A stretch of 64,000 bases of DNA. It comes from Vreelandella venusta (GTDB lineage Bacteria > Pseudomonadota > Gammaproteobacteria > Pseudomonadales > Halomonadaceae). Shown piece after piece: positions 1-8,000 of the stretch. The notes under the pieces were generated by a model. It made no database searches and was not told where the DNA came from. It worked only from the letters and a program-made list of their open reading frames with translations. Both the position numbers and the translations under genes were made by a program. Each line of letters starts with the position of its first letter. Position 1 is the first letter of the stretch. The stretch is taken from contig NZ_BJUL01000009.1 in assembly GCF_007989605.1 (NCBI RefSeq), forward strand, positions 1-64,000, given 5' to 3'.

Positions 1-4
1 GGGG

Positions 5-20
5 CTTAACAATAGTTAAG
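5..20. repeat. short perfect inverted repeat
   Basis: The arms CTTAAC and GTTAAG flank the spacer AATA. The repeat sits in the gene-free stretch at the window edge (1-148), beyond the 3' end of mtnK. No ORF with a convincing start or family match was found in 1-148. It could be an operator for a gene to the left of the window, but nothing here proves a function. Confidence 0.4.
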
Positions 21-68
21 TCGGGCTCATTATGTAGCGTCAGCGCACCCGCGGAAGCAGCGCGCTAG

Positions 69-88
69 CGGTGCCGAGGTTGGCACCG
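69..88. terminator. GC-rich hairpin downstream of mtnK
   Basis: The 7-bp arms CGGTGCC and GGCACCG flank the loop GAGGTT, about 60 bases past the mtnK stop. There is no clear U-tract on either strand, so if it terminates transcription it is not a classical intrinsic terminator. Confidence 0.3.
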
Positions 89-148
89 AGGCCGGATCAG
101 CCACAGCGCCATTATCAAGAAGTCGATTATATCGAGAGGGGTAAGCGT

Positions 149-1414
149 TTATAACATCTCTTGCTGGTTATACGCCCTGGCTAAATCCGCCAGCGCGGCA
201 AGATCACAGTAAGCCTCCGGCTGCATAATTAACGCTTGGCCCATCAGCACATTGCGTGCTTCCAGCTTAGCGCGTAGTGCGGTGTCTTCGATCTCTTCAA
301 AGTCAGCGTTATGGGCCAGCGATAAAACGCGACGGTGCATTTCAATGCCGCAATAAGCTAGTGCATCCAGGCGAATCTCTTCAAGCAGCGCATCGCAGGC
401 GTCATCGGCACTGTTTCCCTGCGCCTCAAACAGCGCCCGGGGGAACAGAATGCCGGTGCGTTCGGTTTGCCACAGGTGGCGGAACTCGGCATCAAAGCGG
501 GTAAAACACGCTTTAATCACGTCAAGAATCCACGCTTGGTAGGCAGCAAGCTCATCGGCTTGGCGGTGGGCGGGCTGGCTGAAATAGGCCATCAGGAAGT
601 TAGCAACGGCCATGCCTAGATCAAAGGCCATTGGCCCATACTGGGAAAACTCGGGATCAATCACCCGCACATCCGACTCGGTGGCCATAATTGACCCAGA
701 GTGCAAATCACCGTGCAACATGGTTTCCGTGTTCGCGGTGAACTTCATCAACAGCCGCTGTACCTTAGCTTTTAAGCGTGTATTACGGCGCAGTTCATCC
801 ACTACCGGCGACAGCTCCGGCGTATGGCGATTCATTTCAGCGCCATAATAGGGATCGGTAAATACCAGAGATTCGGTAATCGCAGGAATCGCCACGTTGC
901 CTGAAAAAAGCCCAACGTCAGCTTTCTTCTCAGGGCTGCTTAAGGAGAGCTCCGAGCCACGAAACGCCATGCGCGCGCAGAATTCACCGATGGTTTCGCC
1001 AAGCAGGTTAACCCGCTCACCGTTGATCAGCTTGCGACGCAGAATCGTATGCGGGTAAAGGTACTCCATGACAATCAGCGCTTGGGGCTTGTCGAAATAG
1101 AACACCTCAGGGGCGATGCCCGGCGCACGCTGGGCTTGGCGCACTAGGGCGTAATATTCAAAGTGGGCGCGATAAAGTGGCAGTGGCCAGCTCTCACCGA
1201 CCATACGAACATAGGGTAGCGCTTGTTTTACCACCACGCTTCCCGCACTTCCCGACACAATAAACACTAGGTTTAGGTTGCCATCCCCTACTTCGCGGAT
1301 CTGCCACTGCTCAGGGTTAGCGCCCACTCGGCTTGCCACTGCCTCAACACTCCCCAACCGTTGGGCCAGAGTATCTACCTCTAACGCTTGATAGGTCTGT
1401 TCGTGTGCCACCAT
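149..1414 (-). CDS. mtnK: S-methyl-5-thioribose kinase
   Basis: MtnK phosphorylates 5-methylthioribose to the 1-phosphate in the cytoplasmic methionine salvage pathway. The 421 residues match the family length. Kinase-like motifs are visible: the glycine-rich GDGNLNLV at residues 43-50, the conserved lysine in VVVKQALPYVR (about 60-70), the catalytic loop HGDLHSGS (234-241) and the metal-binding DPEF (253-256) followed by a YGP...FDLG stretch. The start ATG is preceded by CGAGGAATA, a reasonable ribosome-binding site. The usual partner mtnA is not in view and may lie to the left of the window. Confidence 0.93.
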   Translation of the reverse strand: MVAHEQTYQALEVDTLAQRLGSVEAVASRVGANPEQWQIREVGDGNLNLVFIVSGSAGSVVVKQALPYVRMVGESWPLPLYRAHFEYYALVRQAQRAPGIAPEVFYFDKPQALIVMEYLYPHTILRRKLINGERVNLLGETIGEFCARMAFRGSELSLSSPEKKADVGLFSGNVAIPAITESLVFTDPYYGAEMNRHTPELSPVVDELRRNTRLKAKVQRLLMKFTANTETMLHGDLHSGSIMATESDVRVIDPEFSQYGPMAFDLGMAVANFLMAYFSQPAHRQADELAAYQAWILDVIKACFTRFDAEFRHLWQTERTGILFPRALFEAQGNSADDACDALLEEIRLDALAYCGIEMHRRVLSLAHNADFEEIEDTALRAKLEARNVLMGQALIMQPEAYCDLAALADLARAYNQQEML

Positions 1415-1541
1415 GTTATTCCTCGCGAAAATGCGTTTTTATTTGTCACACTGGGGAATGGTTGTCAAACACCTTCATACGCAAGCGCAGCGAAACCGTC
1501 ATAACACGATTAGCCCAGCAACCGACGACAAGGAGAGCACG

Positions 1542-1826
1542 ATGCAGCGTCAGCAAGATCCATCAACAAACGATTGGACATTCACTATGGGTCACCGCGA
1601 GCTGATTGTTCACCGTCGTTATGAAGTACTAAGCATAATGAACGACTTTATGATTGGTATTTGGTTTGTTATCGGCAGTATCTGTTTTTTCTATGACGGC
1701 GCGATACAAACTGTCGGCGTTTGGCTCTTTTTGATTGGCAGTATACAGCTGCTGATTCGTCCAACAATCCGCCTACATCGTTATATCTACTTCAAGCAAC
1801 TGCCCGATACCGACCACGATGCTTAA
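1542..1826 (+). CDS. YrhK-domain small membrane protein
   Basis: This is a 94-residue protein resembling the YrhK-like family (PF14145). A charged N-terminus with an RRYEVLSIMND motif is followed by two hydrophobic segments (about residues 42-58 and 64-80) and a short basic tail. The family has no established biochemical function. I chose the ATG after AAGGAGAGCA (1530-1539); the open frame extends upstream to about 1413, but that extension lacks family similarity and overlaps the mtnK promoter region. It converges on the DeoR gene with a gap of only seven bases. Confidence 0.75.
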   Translation: MQRQQDPSTNDWTFTMGHRELIVHRRYEVLSIMNDFMIGIWFVIGSICFFYDGAIQTVGVWLFLIGSIQLLIRPTIRLHRYIYFKQLPDTDHDA

Positions 1827-1833
1827 AACGGAC

Positions 1834-2586
1834 TTAACACAAGAACCTCACCCCTTGCGCAGCCAAAGGGCTGCGCAGCCTATCCGGTAGCGGGCTATCA
1901 GTAATCACCGCATGATAGTCAGCAAGCTGGCCAGCGGCACAGCGCAGCGGCAGGTCAAATTTGGTTTTATCCAGCACCAGAATGCGATATGCAGCATGGG
2001 ATAGCAGTGCTTCGCGGGCCATGACTTCGTCATCATTGTAATCATATAAATGGCCATGACTGTCCATGCCGCCCACGGAGACAATGCCGACATCCACCCG
2101 GTAGCGTTGAAAGAAGCGCCAGGCATCGCCGCCAATCACATCTTGATCACGGCGCCGTACCCGCCCACCCGCTACCACCAGCTCGCATTCCATGGTGCAC
2201 AGCTTGATGAGTGCGTGCAGGTTATTGGTCATAATCTGCAGACCTTGCTTATCGCGTAAGGCGTCAGCCAGTTGCTCTACCGTGGTGCCAGTACCTAAAA
2301 ATAGCGACTGGTGATGCTGAACCAGCGAAGCGGCTTGGCGGGCAATCTGACGCTTACCCGCTTGATTAACGATTTGGCGCTGATCGTAGCCAATATTCTC
2401 CTGATCGGGAAACGGCAACACTTCCCCGTGGCGACGTAACACCAGCCCTTGCTCAGCCAAGACACGAACATCCCCACGCAGCGTTTGTATCGACACATCA
2501 AACTGGTCAGCTAGCGATTCCAGGGGCTGACGACCTTGCTGGCGCACCTGTGCCAACACGGCACGGCGGCGCTCGTTTAAGCCCAT
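1834..2586 (-). CDS. DeoR/GlpR-family transcriptional regulator
   Basis: The N-terminal helix-turn-helix (about residues 1-55) carries the form VSIQTLRGDVRVLAEQG, close to the DeoR signature. A C-terminal sugar-phosphate isomerase-like effector domain follows, with the phosphate-loop-like FLGTGTTVEQLA and VVAGGRVRRRDQDVIGG stretches. Known DeoR regulators respond to phosphorylated sugars or similar metabolites. The gene is divergent from the ABC/MBL/HAD operon and probably represses it through the CGAAAGC repeats at 2619-2667. The start is the ATG at 2586; a GTG eight codons upstream (2610) is an alternative. Confidence 0.88.
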   Translation of the reverse strand: MGLNERRRAVLAQVRQQGRQPLESLADQFDVSIQTLRGDVRVLAEQGLVLRRHGEVLPFPDQENIGYDQRQIVNQAGKRQIARQAASLVQHHQSLFLGTGTTVEQLADALRDKQGLQIMTNNLHALIKLCTMECELVVAGGRVRRRDQDVIGGDAWRFFQRYRVDVGIVSVGGMDSHGHLYDYNDDEVMAREALLSHAAYRILVLDKTKFDLPLRCAAGQLADYHAVITDSPLPDRLRSPLAAQGVRFLC

Positions 2587-2618
2587 TATTTTCTTCACGT
2601 TGGCGACCACCTTAGGAA

Positions 2619-2667
2619 CGAAAGCCTTTTTTTAGCAGGCGAAAGCCTGCCGCCATCAAACGAAAGC
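2619..2667. promoter_or_regulatory. three phased CGAAAGC boxes, candidate DeoR operator
   Basis: CGAAAGC begins at 2619, 2640 and 2661, exactly 21 bp apart, so all three face the same side of the helix. They lie between the divergent DeoR gene and the ABC operon. DeoR-family proteins commonly bind repeated CGAAA/TTTCG-type motifs, which fits, but binding here is an inference. Confidence 0.6.
2635..2650. repeat. hairpin with GAAA tetraloop in the divergent promoter
   Basis: GCAGGC and GCCTGC flank GAAA, giving a perfect 6-bp stem that overlaps the middle CGAAAGC box. The run of T residues lies on the wrong side for a plus-strand terminator. It is more likely part of the operator architecture. 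Confidence 0.4.
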
Positions 2668-2734
2668 GTAGTGTCATGATGTTGTAAGGCGATGACAGTA
2701 GTGTGATCGGTGTTCACCTACTGGAGGTTTTACG

Positions 2735-3715
2735 ATGTTGAAGCGCTCACTGTGCACTGCCGTTACGCTTGCAAGCTTTGCTCTATCGTCGTCACTACTC
2801 GCTGATGACAAATTGGTGCTCTATACCAGCCAACCGAATAGCGATGCCCAGCAAACCGTCGATGCCTTTCAGGCTGCCTATCCTGATATTGAGGTGGAGT
2901 GGGTACGCGATGGCACCACTCGCCTGATGACTCGCCTACGCTCGGAGCTTTCCGCGGGTGTCAGCAATCCAGACGTACTATTAATTGCTGACAGCATGAC
3001 CATGACCTCACTCAAGCAAGAGGGCCATTTACAGCCTTACCTCAGCCCAGAGCGAGAGGCTTATGATGAGTCACTATACGATCCGGAAGGCTACTTCTAC
3101 GGCACCAAACTGATCACCACAGGGATTGTGTATAACACCGCTGCCGAGCATCAGCCGCAGAGTTGGCAAGATCTGACGGGGCCTGACTATGAAGGTCTGG
3201 TCACAATGCCAAGCCCGCTCTATTCCGGCGCAGCGCTGATTCATATGGCCGCGCTCAGCGACAACCCCGACCTTGGAATGGGCTACTACGAGGCGCTACA
3301 AGCTAATCGTGCAGAAGCCCAGGGCGGGAATGGCGGCGTGTTCAATGCCGTTGCATCAGGCACGAAGCCCTACGGCATCGTGGTAGATTTCCTGCCGATT
3401 CGCGAGGCCGCCAAGGGGTCACCGGTTGAGTTTGTCTTCCCCACCGAGGGCGTTAGTGCGGTCACCGAGCCTGTCGCAATCATGCAGGGTGCTAACAACC
3501 CGGATGCCGCGCAGAAATTTGTCGATTTCGTGCTTTCCCAACAAGGCCAAGAACTCGTCAGCCAGCAGGGCTACTTGCCTGCCCACCCGACGGTTGCACC
3601 GCCTGAAGGTTTTCCCGCTCGTGACGCTATCCAGCTAATGCCGATCAATATTGAGCAAGCATTGGAGCAGGAAGAGACGTTGAAGCAGCGCTTTAGCGAC
3701 CTGTTTGGCGGCTAA
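2735..3715 (+). CDS. periplasmic binding protein, iron/phosphonate/sugar-phosphate type ABC importer
   Basis: The 326-residue protein has a Sec signal peptide (about 1-23, ending before ADDK). It is a class of solute-binding protein related to FutA/AfuA/PhnS, with openings such as LVLYTSQPN and the GIVYNT segment typical of the group. Members bind ferric iron, 2-aminoethylphosphonate, or sugar phosphates (AfuA of Actinobacillus). The DeoR regulator and downstream phosphoesterases favour a phosphorylated organic ligand over iron; this is inference. TGGAGG lies just ahead of the start codon. The permease gene begins two bases after the stop. Confidence 0.85.
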   Translation: MLKRSLCTAVTLASFALSSSLLADDKLVLYTSQPNSDAQQTVDAFQAAYPDIEVEWVRDGTTRLMTRLRSELSAGVSNPDVLLIADSMTMTSLKQEGHLQPYLSPEREAYDESLYDPEGYFYGTKLITTGIVYNTAAEHQPQSWQDLTGPDYEGLVTMPSPLYSGAALIHMAALSDNPDLGMGYYEALQANRAEAQGGNGGVFNAVASGTKPYGIVVDFLPIREAAKGSPVEFVFPTEGVSAVTEPVAIMQGANNPDAAQKFVDFVLSQQGQELVSQQGYLPAHPTVAPPEGFPARDAIQLMPINIEQALEQEETLKQRFSDLFGG

Positions 3716-3717
3716 CC

Positions 3718-5418
3718 ATGACACCGTCGCTTAACGTTGGCAGCCAGCATCGCTGGCTGCTCAGCCTAATCACGCTCACGGTGGTGCTATTAAGCCTAGC
3801 GCCTAGCCTGCGGCTACTGGCTGAGGCACTTAGTGACCTTGGCCAGGGCAGCGAATCACCGCTATGGAAGGTGCTTAACGCAGCGAGTACCTGGCGAGCG
3901 CTGTGGCACAGTGTGTATACCTCAGGTCTTGGCATGTTGATTGCTCTGACGCTGGGTAGCCTATTCGCCTTCGTGATCACCCTAACCGACATCCGTGGCA
4001 AAGCGTGGCTCGTGTTCTGCTTTATGCTGCCGATGATGATTCCCCCTCAGGTGACGGCGCTGAGCTGGCTCCAGCTGTTCGGCCCCGCCAGCCCGTTGCT
4101 GAAAAGCATTGGTATGGCGCCGCCGCTGGGCAGCCCCCAGCCGCTCTACTCAGCGGAAGGCATTGCGCTGTTGCTGGGAATTCAAAGCGCACCGCTGGTC
4201 TTTTTAGCGCTGCGTACCTCACTGATCTCACTCCCCCGCGAGCTTATTGAAGCGGCCCGCATCAGCGGCGCGCGCCAGACCCAAGTCTGGGGACAGATTA
4301 TTTTGCCAGTCACTCGGCACGGTTTAATTGCCGGGGCGGCGATGGCGTTTATTTCTAGCCTGGGCAACTTCGGCATCCCTGCCATGCTGGGGATTCCAGC
4401 GGGCTACTACGTGTTACCAACGCTGATTTACCAGCGTATGGCTAGCTTTGGTACTGGCGTGCTGGCGGAAATGGCGGCGCTATCGTTATTGATTGGTGTG
4501 CTGGCACTGGCAGGGGTTGCCTTGCAGCAATACTGGATGAATCGCAGCCGCTTTGGCTTAGGCGGCCATAGCGGTCGCTCTCATGACTTTACCCTGGGCC
4601 GCTTTCGGCCAGCGGTGACGACGGTACTTGTCGGCGTTTTATTGGTAATTCTCGTCGCGCCACTGGCAGCACTGGTGGTCAGTTCATTGGTACCCGCCAT
4701 GGGCGTTCCCCTTAGCTTCGATAGCGTGACGTTAAACGCTTATCACGAAGTGATTGGCCGCCAAGGCGCCACCTGGCGCGCTGTACGCAACAGCCTATGG
4801 CTAGCAGGCGGTGCCGCGCTGGTGCTTATGCTGTGCAGCCTGCCGCTAGCATATCGCCTGCAGCGACTCCCGCCCCGTCTCCAGCAGATGACGCTCAGCG
4901 CTATTGAACTGCCCTACGCACTGCCTGGTGTGGTGCTGGCGATCGCCTGCATTTTGCTGTTCGTACGCCCACTGCCGCTAATCAATGTAGCGCTCTACGG
5001 CACGCTTGGGCTGATCTTCGTGGCCTATCTAGCGCGTTTCTTAGTGGTATGCCTCAAACCCGTTAGCGCCAGCTTGGCCCAACTTGATCCCTCTTTGGAA
5101 GAAGCCGCACAACTGGCGGGGGCAGGCCCCTGGCGGCGGCTAACCACGATCGTACTGCCGCTGATTGCACCATCGCTATTTGCCGGGGGACTGTTGGTCT
5201 TCCTGCTGGCGGTGAACGAGCTGACGGTATCGGCACTGCTTTGGAGCGCCGGCAACGAAACCCTGGGCGTATTGATTTTTAACCTTGATGAGGGCGGCGA
5301 AAGCGTGCTGGCATCGGCGGTATCGGTACTGGTGGTCTTGATGGTCGCCACGCTGATGCTGTCGCTCAGCCTGCTCGCCCCTCGTTTACCCAAAGGAGTC
5401 GTGCCATGGCAGGGCTAG
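3718..5418 (+). CDS. ABC importer permease, two fused permease domains
   Basis: This 566-residue inner-membrane protein has about twelve hydrophobic segments. It contains two copies of the EAA loop that contacts the ATPase: EAARISGA at residues 178-185 and EEAAQLAGAG at 461-470. It is thus a tandem fusion of two BPD_transp_1 halves, the FbpB/AfuB/ThiP arrangement. The gene overlaps the following ATPase gene by 13 bases, so translation is probably coupled. Confidence 0.9.
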   Translation: MTPSLNVGSQHRWLLSLITLTVVLLSLAPSLRLLAEALSDLGQGSESPLWKVLNAASTWRALWHSVYTSGLGMLIALTLGSLFAFVITLTDIRGKAWLVFCFMLPMMIPPQVTALSWLQLFGPASPLLKSIGMAPPLGSPQPLYSAEGIALLLGIQSAPLVFLALRTSLISLPRELIEAARISGARQTQVWGQIILPVTRHGLIAGAAMAFISSLGNFGIPAMLGIPAGYYVLPTLIYQRMASFGTGVLAEMAALSLLIGVLALAGVALQQYWMNRSRFGLGGHSGRSHDFTLGRFRPAVTTVLVGVLLVILVAPLAALVVSSLVPAMGVPLSFDSVTLNAYHEVIGRQGATWRAVRNSLWLAGGAALVLMLCSLPLAYRLQRLPPRLQQMTLSAIELPYALPGVVLAIACILLFVRPLPLINVALYGTLGLIFVAYLARFLVVCLKPVSASLAQLDPSLEEAAQLAGAGPWRRLTTIVLPLIAPSLFAGGLLVFLLAVNELTVSALLWSAGNETLGVLIFNLDEGGESVLASAVSVLVVLMVATLMLSLSLLAPRLPKGVVPWQG

Positions 5419-6464
5419 CAATTCAACAGGTCACCAAACAGTTTGGCGGCCATCGCGCGGTCAATGATCTCTCGCTAGAGATTGCGCCAGGGGAGTTTGT
5501 GGCACTGCTGGGTCCCAGCGGCTGCGGTAAAACCACTATGCTGCGTATGCTGGCGGGGTTCGAAAATGTCACTGGCGGCGAAATACGTCTGAACGATACG
5601 CTGCTCGCCAGCCGCCATCACCATTTACCACCAGAACAGCGCAACATGGCGATGGTGTTTCAGTCCTACGCGCTCTGGCCGCATATGAGCGTGGCCGACA
5701 ACGTCGGTTACCCACTCAAACTGCGCCGCATCCAGGGCAGTGAGTATCAACGCCGAGTTGCTCATGCACTGGCCCAGGTAGCCTTGGAACCCTATGCACA
5801 GCGTTCGCCACAGGAGCTTAGCGGTGGCCAGCGCCAACGGGTCGCGCTCGCCCGCTGTCTAGTGACCGACCCTGCGGTTGTATTGCTGGATGAACCGCTG
5901 GCCAATCTCGACCGTAACCTGCGCGCCTCCATGGAGCACAGTTTTGTGGATTTCCACCGCCGCACCCGTGCGACGATGGTGTACGTCACTCACGATCAAA
6001 GCGAAGCTATGGCGATGGCGGACCGTATTGCCGTCATGCGCGACGGTAAGCTAGTACAGTGGGCAACGCCCGAAACGCTTTATCGCCAACCGCGCAGCGA
6101 ATGGGTGGCCAGCTTTATCGGCCAAGGTAGCCAGTTGGCCATTGCCAACGGCGTACCAGGGCAGCGGCTAACAGAAAGCGCCCTAATGCAAGGGCTGGCT
6201 GCGGCACACAACCCCCGCGCCCAAACTGCACGTCAACCCGTCCTAGTTCGCCCCGAGCATATTCGCGTAGACGCTCAGGCTCCCAATGAGCATGACCTCA
6301 CTGGGCGTGTCGAGCGGTTAACATTTCGTGGTGAACGCTACGAGTTGCACCTGCGCCTGCCCAGCGGCGAAGCCTTGCTGGCTTACCATCACCAAGCGCT
6401 TGAAGAGGGCCAACAAGTCGCGCTGCGGCTATTGGAAGGCTGGTGTCTGGAGCCTGACCAATGA
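5406..6464 (+). CDS. ABC importer ATPase
   Basis: This is the 352-residue nucleotide-binding subunit of the importer. Walker A GPSGCGKTT is at residues 36-44, the Q-loop in FQSYALWPHM near 85-93, the signature LSGGQRQ at 138-144, Walker B VVLLDEP at 158-164 and the switch histidine in YVTHDQ. The C-terminal third resembles a TOBE domain, as in PotA/FbpC-type ATPases. The stop overlaps the start of the next gene (ATGA). Confidence 0.92.
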   Translation: MAGLAIQQVTKQFGGHRAVNDLSLEIAPGEFVALLGPSGCGKTTMLRMLAGFENVTGGEIRLNDTLLASRHHHLPPEQRNMAMVFQSYALWPHMSVADNVGYPLKLRRIQGSEYQRRVAHALAQVALEPYAQRSPQELSGGQRQRVALARCLVTDPAVVLLDEPLANLDRNLRASMEHSFVDFHRRTRATMVYVTHDQSEAMAMADRIAVMRDGKLVQWATPETLYRQPRSEWVASFIGQGSQLAIANGVPGQRLTESALMQGLAAAHNPRAQTARQPVLVRPEHIRVDAQAPNEHDLTGRVERLTFRGERYELHLRLPSGEALLAYHHQALEEGQQVALRLLEGWCLEPDQ

Positions 6465-7543
6465 GCACTCGTATTCATCTATTAAGCGGGCTGGGGGGTA
6501 AAGGCCCTGCTGCTATCGTGGTCGAAACCAACGGCAAACGGCTGCTGCTGGACGCAGGAGGCGCGCTGCACCCTGGGGAACCTATCACCTGGGCAGATGG
6601 CTTGGACGTAGACGCTATTCTGATTAGCCACGACCATATTGACCATATCGGTGGCGTTGCTGAACTGCCCGATACCATTCCGCTCTACTGCACGCCCTTA
6701 GTCGCCAACACATTGCCTAAACACCGTGCTTGGCAGCCTTTGCCAGCACGCGGAAGCCTTATGGTCGACGGTATCAAGGTGACCACCGGCCAGGCAGGAC
6801 ACTCGCTGGGTGGCGTTTGGCTGCACCTGGACGTAGATGGCGGCATTTTCTACAGCGGCGACGCCTGCTTTGAATCCCGCTTGTTTCCTTTCGATACACC
6901 GCCGCCTGCACATACGGCGTTGTTGGACGCTTCCTATGGCACCTACGATCAACCCCAGGAAAGCTGCGTGCAGGCTATTCGTCTGCAGCTTGACCAGCCG
7001 TTAGTATTACCGGTACCTGAAACGGGGCGCGCCCTGGAAATGGCCCTGTGGCTATCGGAAGTGGCCGACCGTCGTCAACTCCCTTTCGCCATTGACTTGA
7101 TTATTCGCGATAACCTCGCCGCACTGTTAGCACTGCCCAGCGACTTACGCCGCCCAGGCCTCGACGGTGCGATTAGCGCACTGCTAGAACGGCAGAATGC
7201 TCCGCAGCCAGCGCTGCGGCTGGTTAGTGACCGCAATGATACGCCAGGCCAATGGCCCAATTACCAGCTACTGCACACCGGTTACTTAACACCCGAACGC
7301 CAAGTTCAGCTCGCCGCAGGCGAGATAAGCTGGCAACGCTGGAATGTTCATCTGCGCGCCTCCCATCTGGTAGCGCTTGCCGATCAGCTAGCTGCCACTC
7401 AGGTAGTACCGCTATTTACTCCGCTGACTGGCAACTGTTTAAGCGAATGGCGTCAACGCCTGGGACAGCGACTACGCACCCATCACACCCTAGAGATTCA
7501 ACCGCATACGGCCACGCGCCCTACCGCCTATTTAACCGTTTAG
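6461..7543 (+). CDS. MBL-fold metallo-hydrolase with beta-CASP/RMMBL-like C-terminus
   Basis: The 360-residue protein carries the metal-binding HDHIDH (57-62), GHSLGG (113-118), YSGD (131-134) and DASYG (156-160). This order is that of the RNase J/CPSF branch of metallo-beta-lactamases rather than beta-lactamases. Near the C-terminus RASHLVAL (299-306) followed by VVPLFT resembles the RMMBL segment. The likely activity is phosphodiester hydrolysis on a nucleotide-like or sugar-phosphate substrate; the substrate cannot be told from sequence. No signal peptide is visible, so it should act in the cytoplasm after import. It is translationally coupled to the ATPase gene. Confidence 0.75.
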   Translation: MSTRIHLLSGLGGKGPAAIVVETNGKRLLLDAGGALHPGEPITWADGLDVDAILISHDHIDHIGGVAELPDTIPLYCTPLVANTLPKHRAWQPLPARGSLMVDGIKVTTGQAGHSLGGVWLHLDVDGGIFYSGDACFESRLFPFDTPPPAHTALLDASYGTYDQPQESCVQAIRLQLDQPLVLPVPETGRALEMALWLSEVADRRQLPFAIDLIIRDNLAALLALPSDLRRPGLDGAISALLERQNAPQPALRLVSDRNDTPGQWPNYQLLHTGYLTPERQVQLAAGEISWQRWNVHLRASHLVALADQLAATQVVPLFTPLTGNCLSEWRQRLGQRLRTHHTLEIQPHTATRPTAYLTV

Positions 7544-7553
7544 GAAATTAATA

Positions 7554-8000
7554 ATGTCCGCAGTGATTGTTGATGTTGACGGCACGCTTGCCGAATTCCA
7601 CCCCACCGACGTACATGAGTGGGTTCTTGGCCCCGCCAAGCAGTGGGATCCTTTTTTTGCCCATATGGCTGAAGCGCCGGTGATCGACGCGGTGGCCAAG
7701 CTGGTTAAGATCCTGAAGGCCCAAGGACAGCAAATCGTGATTTGCAGCGGCCGCCCGGATAGCCACCGGGAGCATACTCAGCGCTGGTTAGAGCGCCACA
7801 CCATTCCCTTTGATGCGATGTACCTACGCCCGCAAGGCGATGATCATGTAGATGATGAAGAGGTAAAAGCCGCGCTACTTAATCAAATGCGTAACGACGG
7901 CTTTGCACCTTGGCTGGTGTTGGATGATCGTGACGCGGTCGTCGCCCAATGGCGCGCACTCGGACTTACCTGCCTGCAGTGCGCACCGGGAGATTTTTAA
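7554..8000 (+). CDS. HAD phosphatase resembling the T4 Pnkp 3'-phosphatase domain
   Basis: This 148-residue single-domain HAD enzyme has DVDGT at residues 7-11 (nucleophile Asp7, acid/base Asp9), motif II in CSGRPD (64-69), Lys105 and the metal-binding LDDR (123-126). The ending, a GLTCLQCAPGDF stretch, closely parallels the C-terminus of phage T4 polynucleotide kinase/phosphatase (recalled, not aligned). It has no kinase domain. It starts ten bases after the MBL gene and closes the operon, so it probably removes a phosphate released or exposed by the MBL enzyme. A nucleic-acid 3' end versus a small phosphate ester as substrate is unresolved. Confidence 0.75.
   Translation: MSAVIVDVDGTLAEFHPTDVHEWVLGPAKQWDPFFAHMAEAPVIDAVAKLVKILKAQGQQIVICSGRPDSHREHTQRWLERHTIPFDAMYLRPQGDDHVDDEEVKAALLNQMRNDGFAPWLVLDDRDAVVAQWRALGLTCLQCAPGDF

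Noticed and set aside
1..148. Possible gene fragment at the left edge
   Set aside because: Short frames on both strands end quickly and show no family resemblance or ribosome-binding site.
1857..1876. GCGCAGCC/GGCTGCGC hairpin as a terminator for the YrhK gene
   Set aside because: It lies inside the 3' coding end of the DeoR gene and has no T-tract; codon constraints and chance GC pairing explain it equally well.
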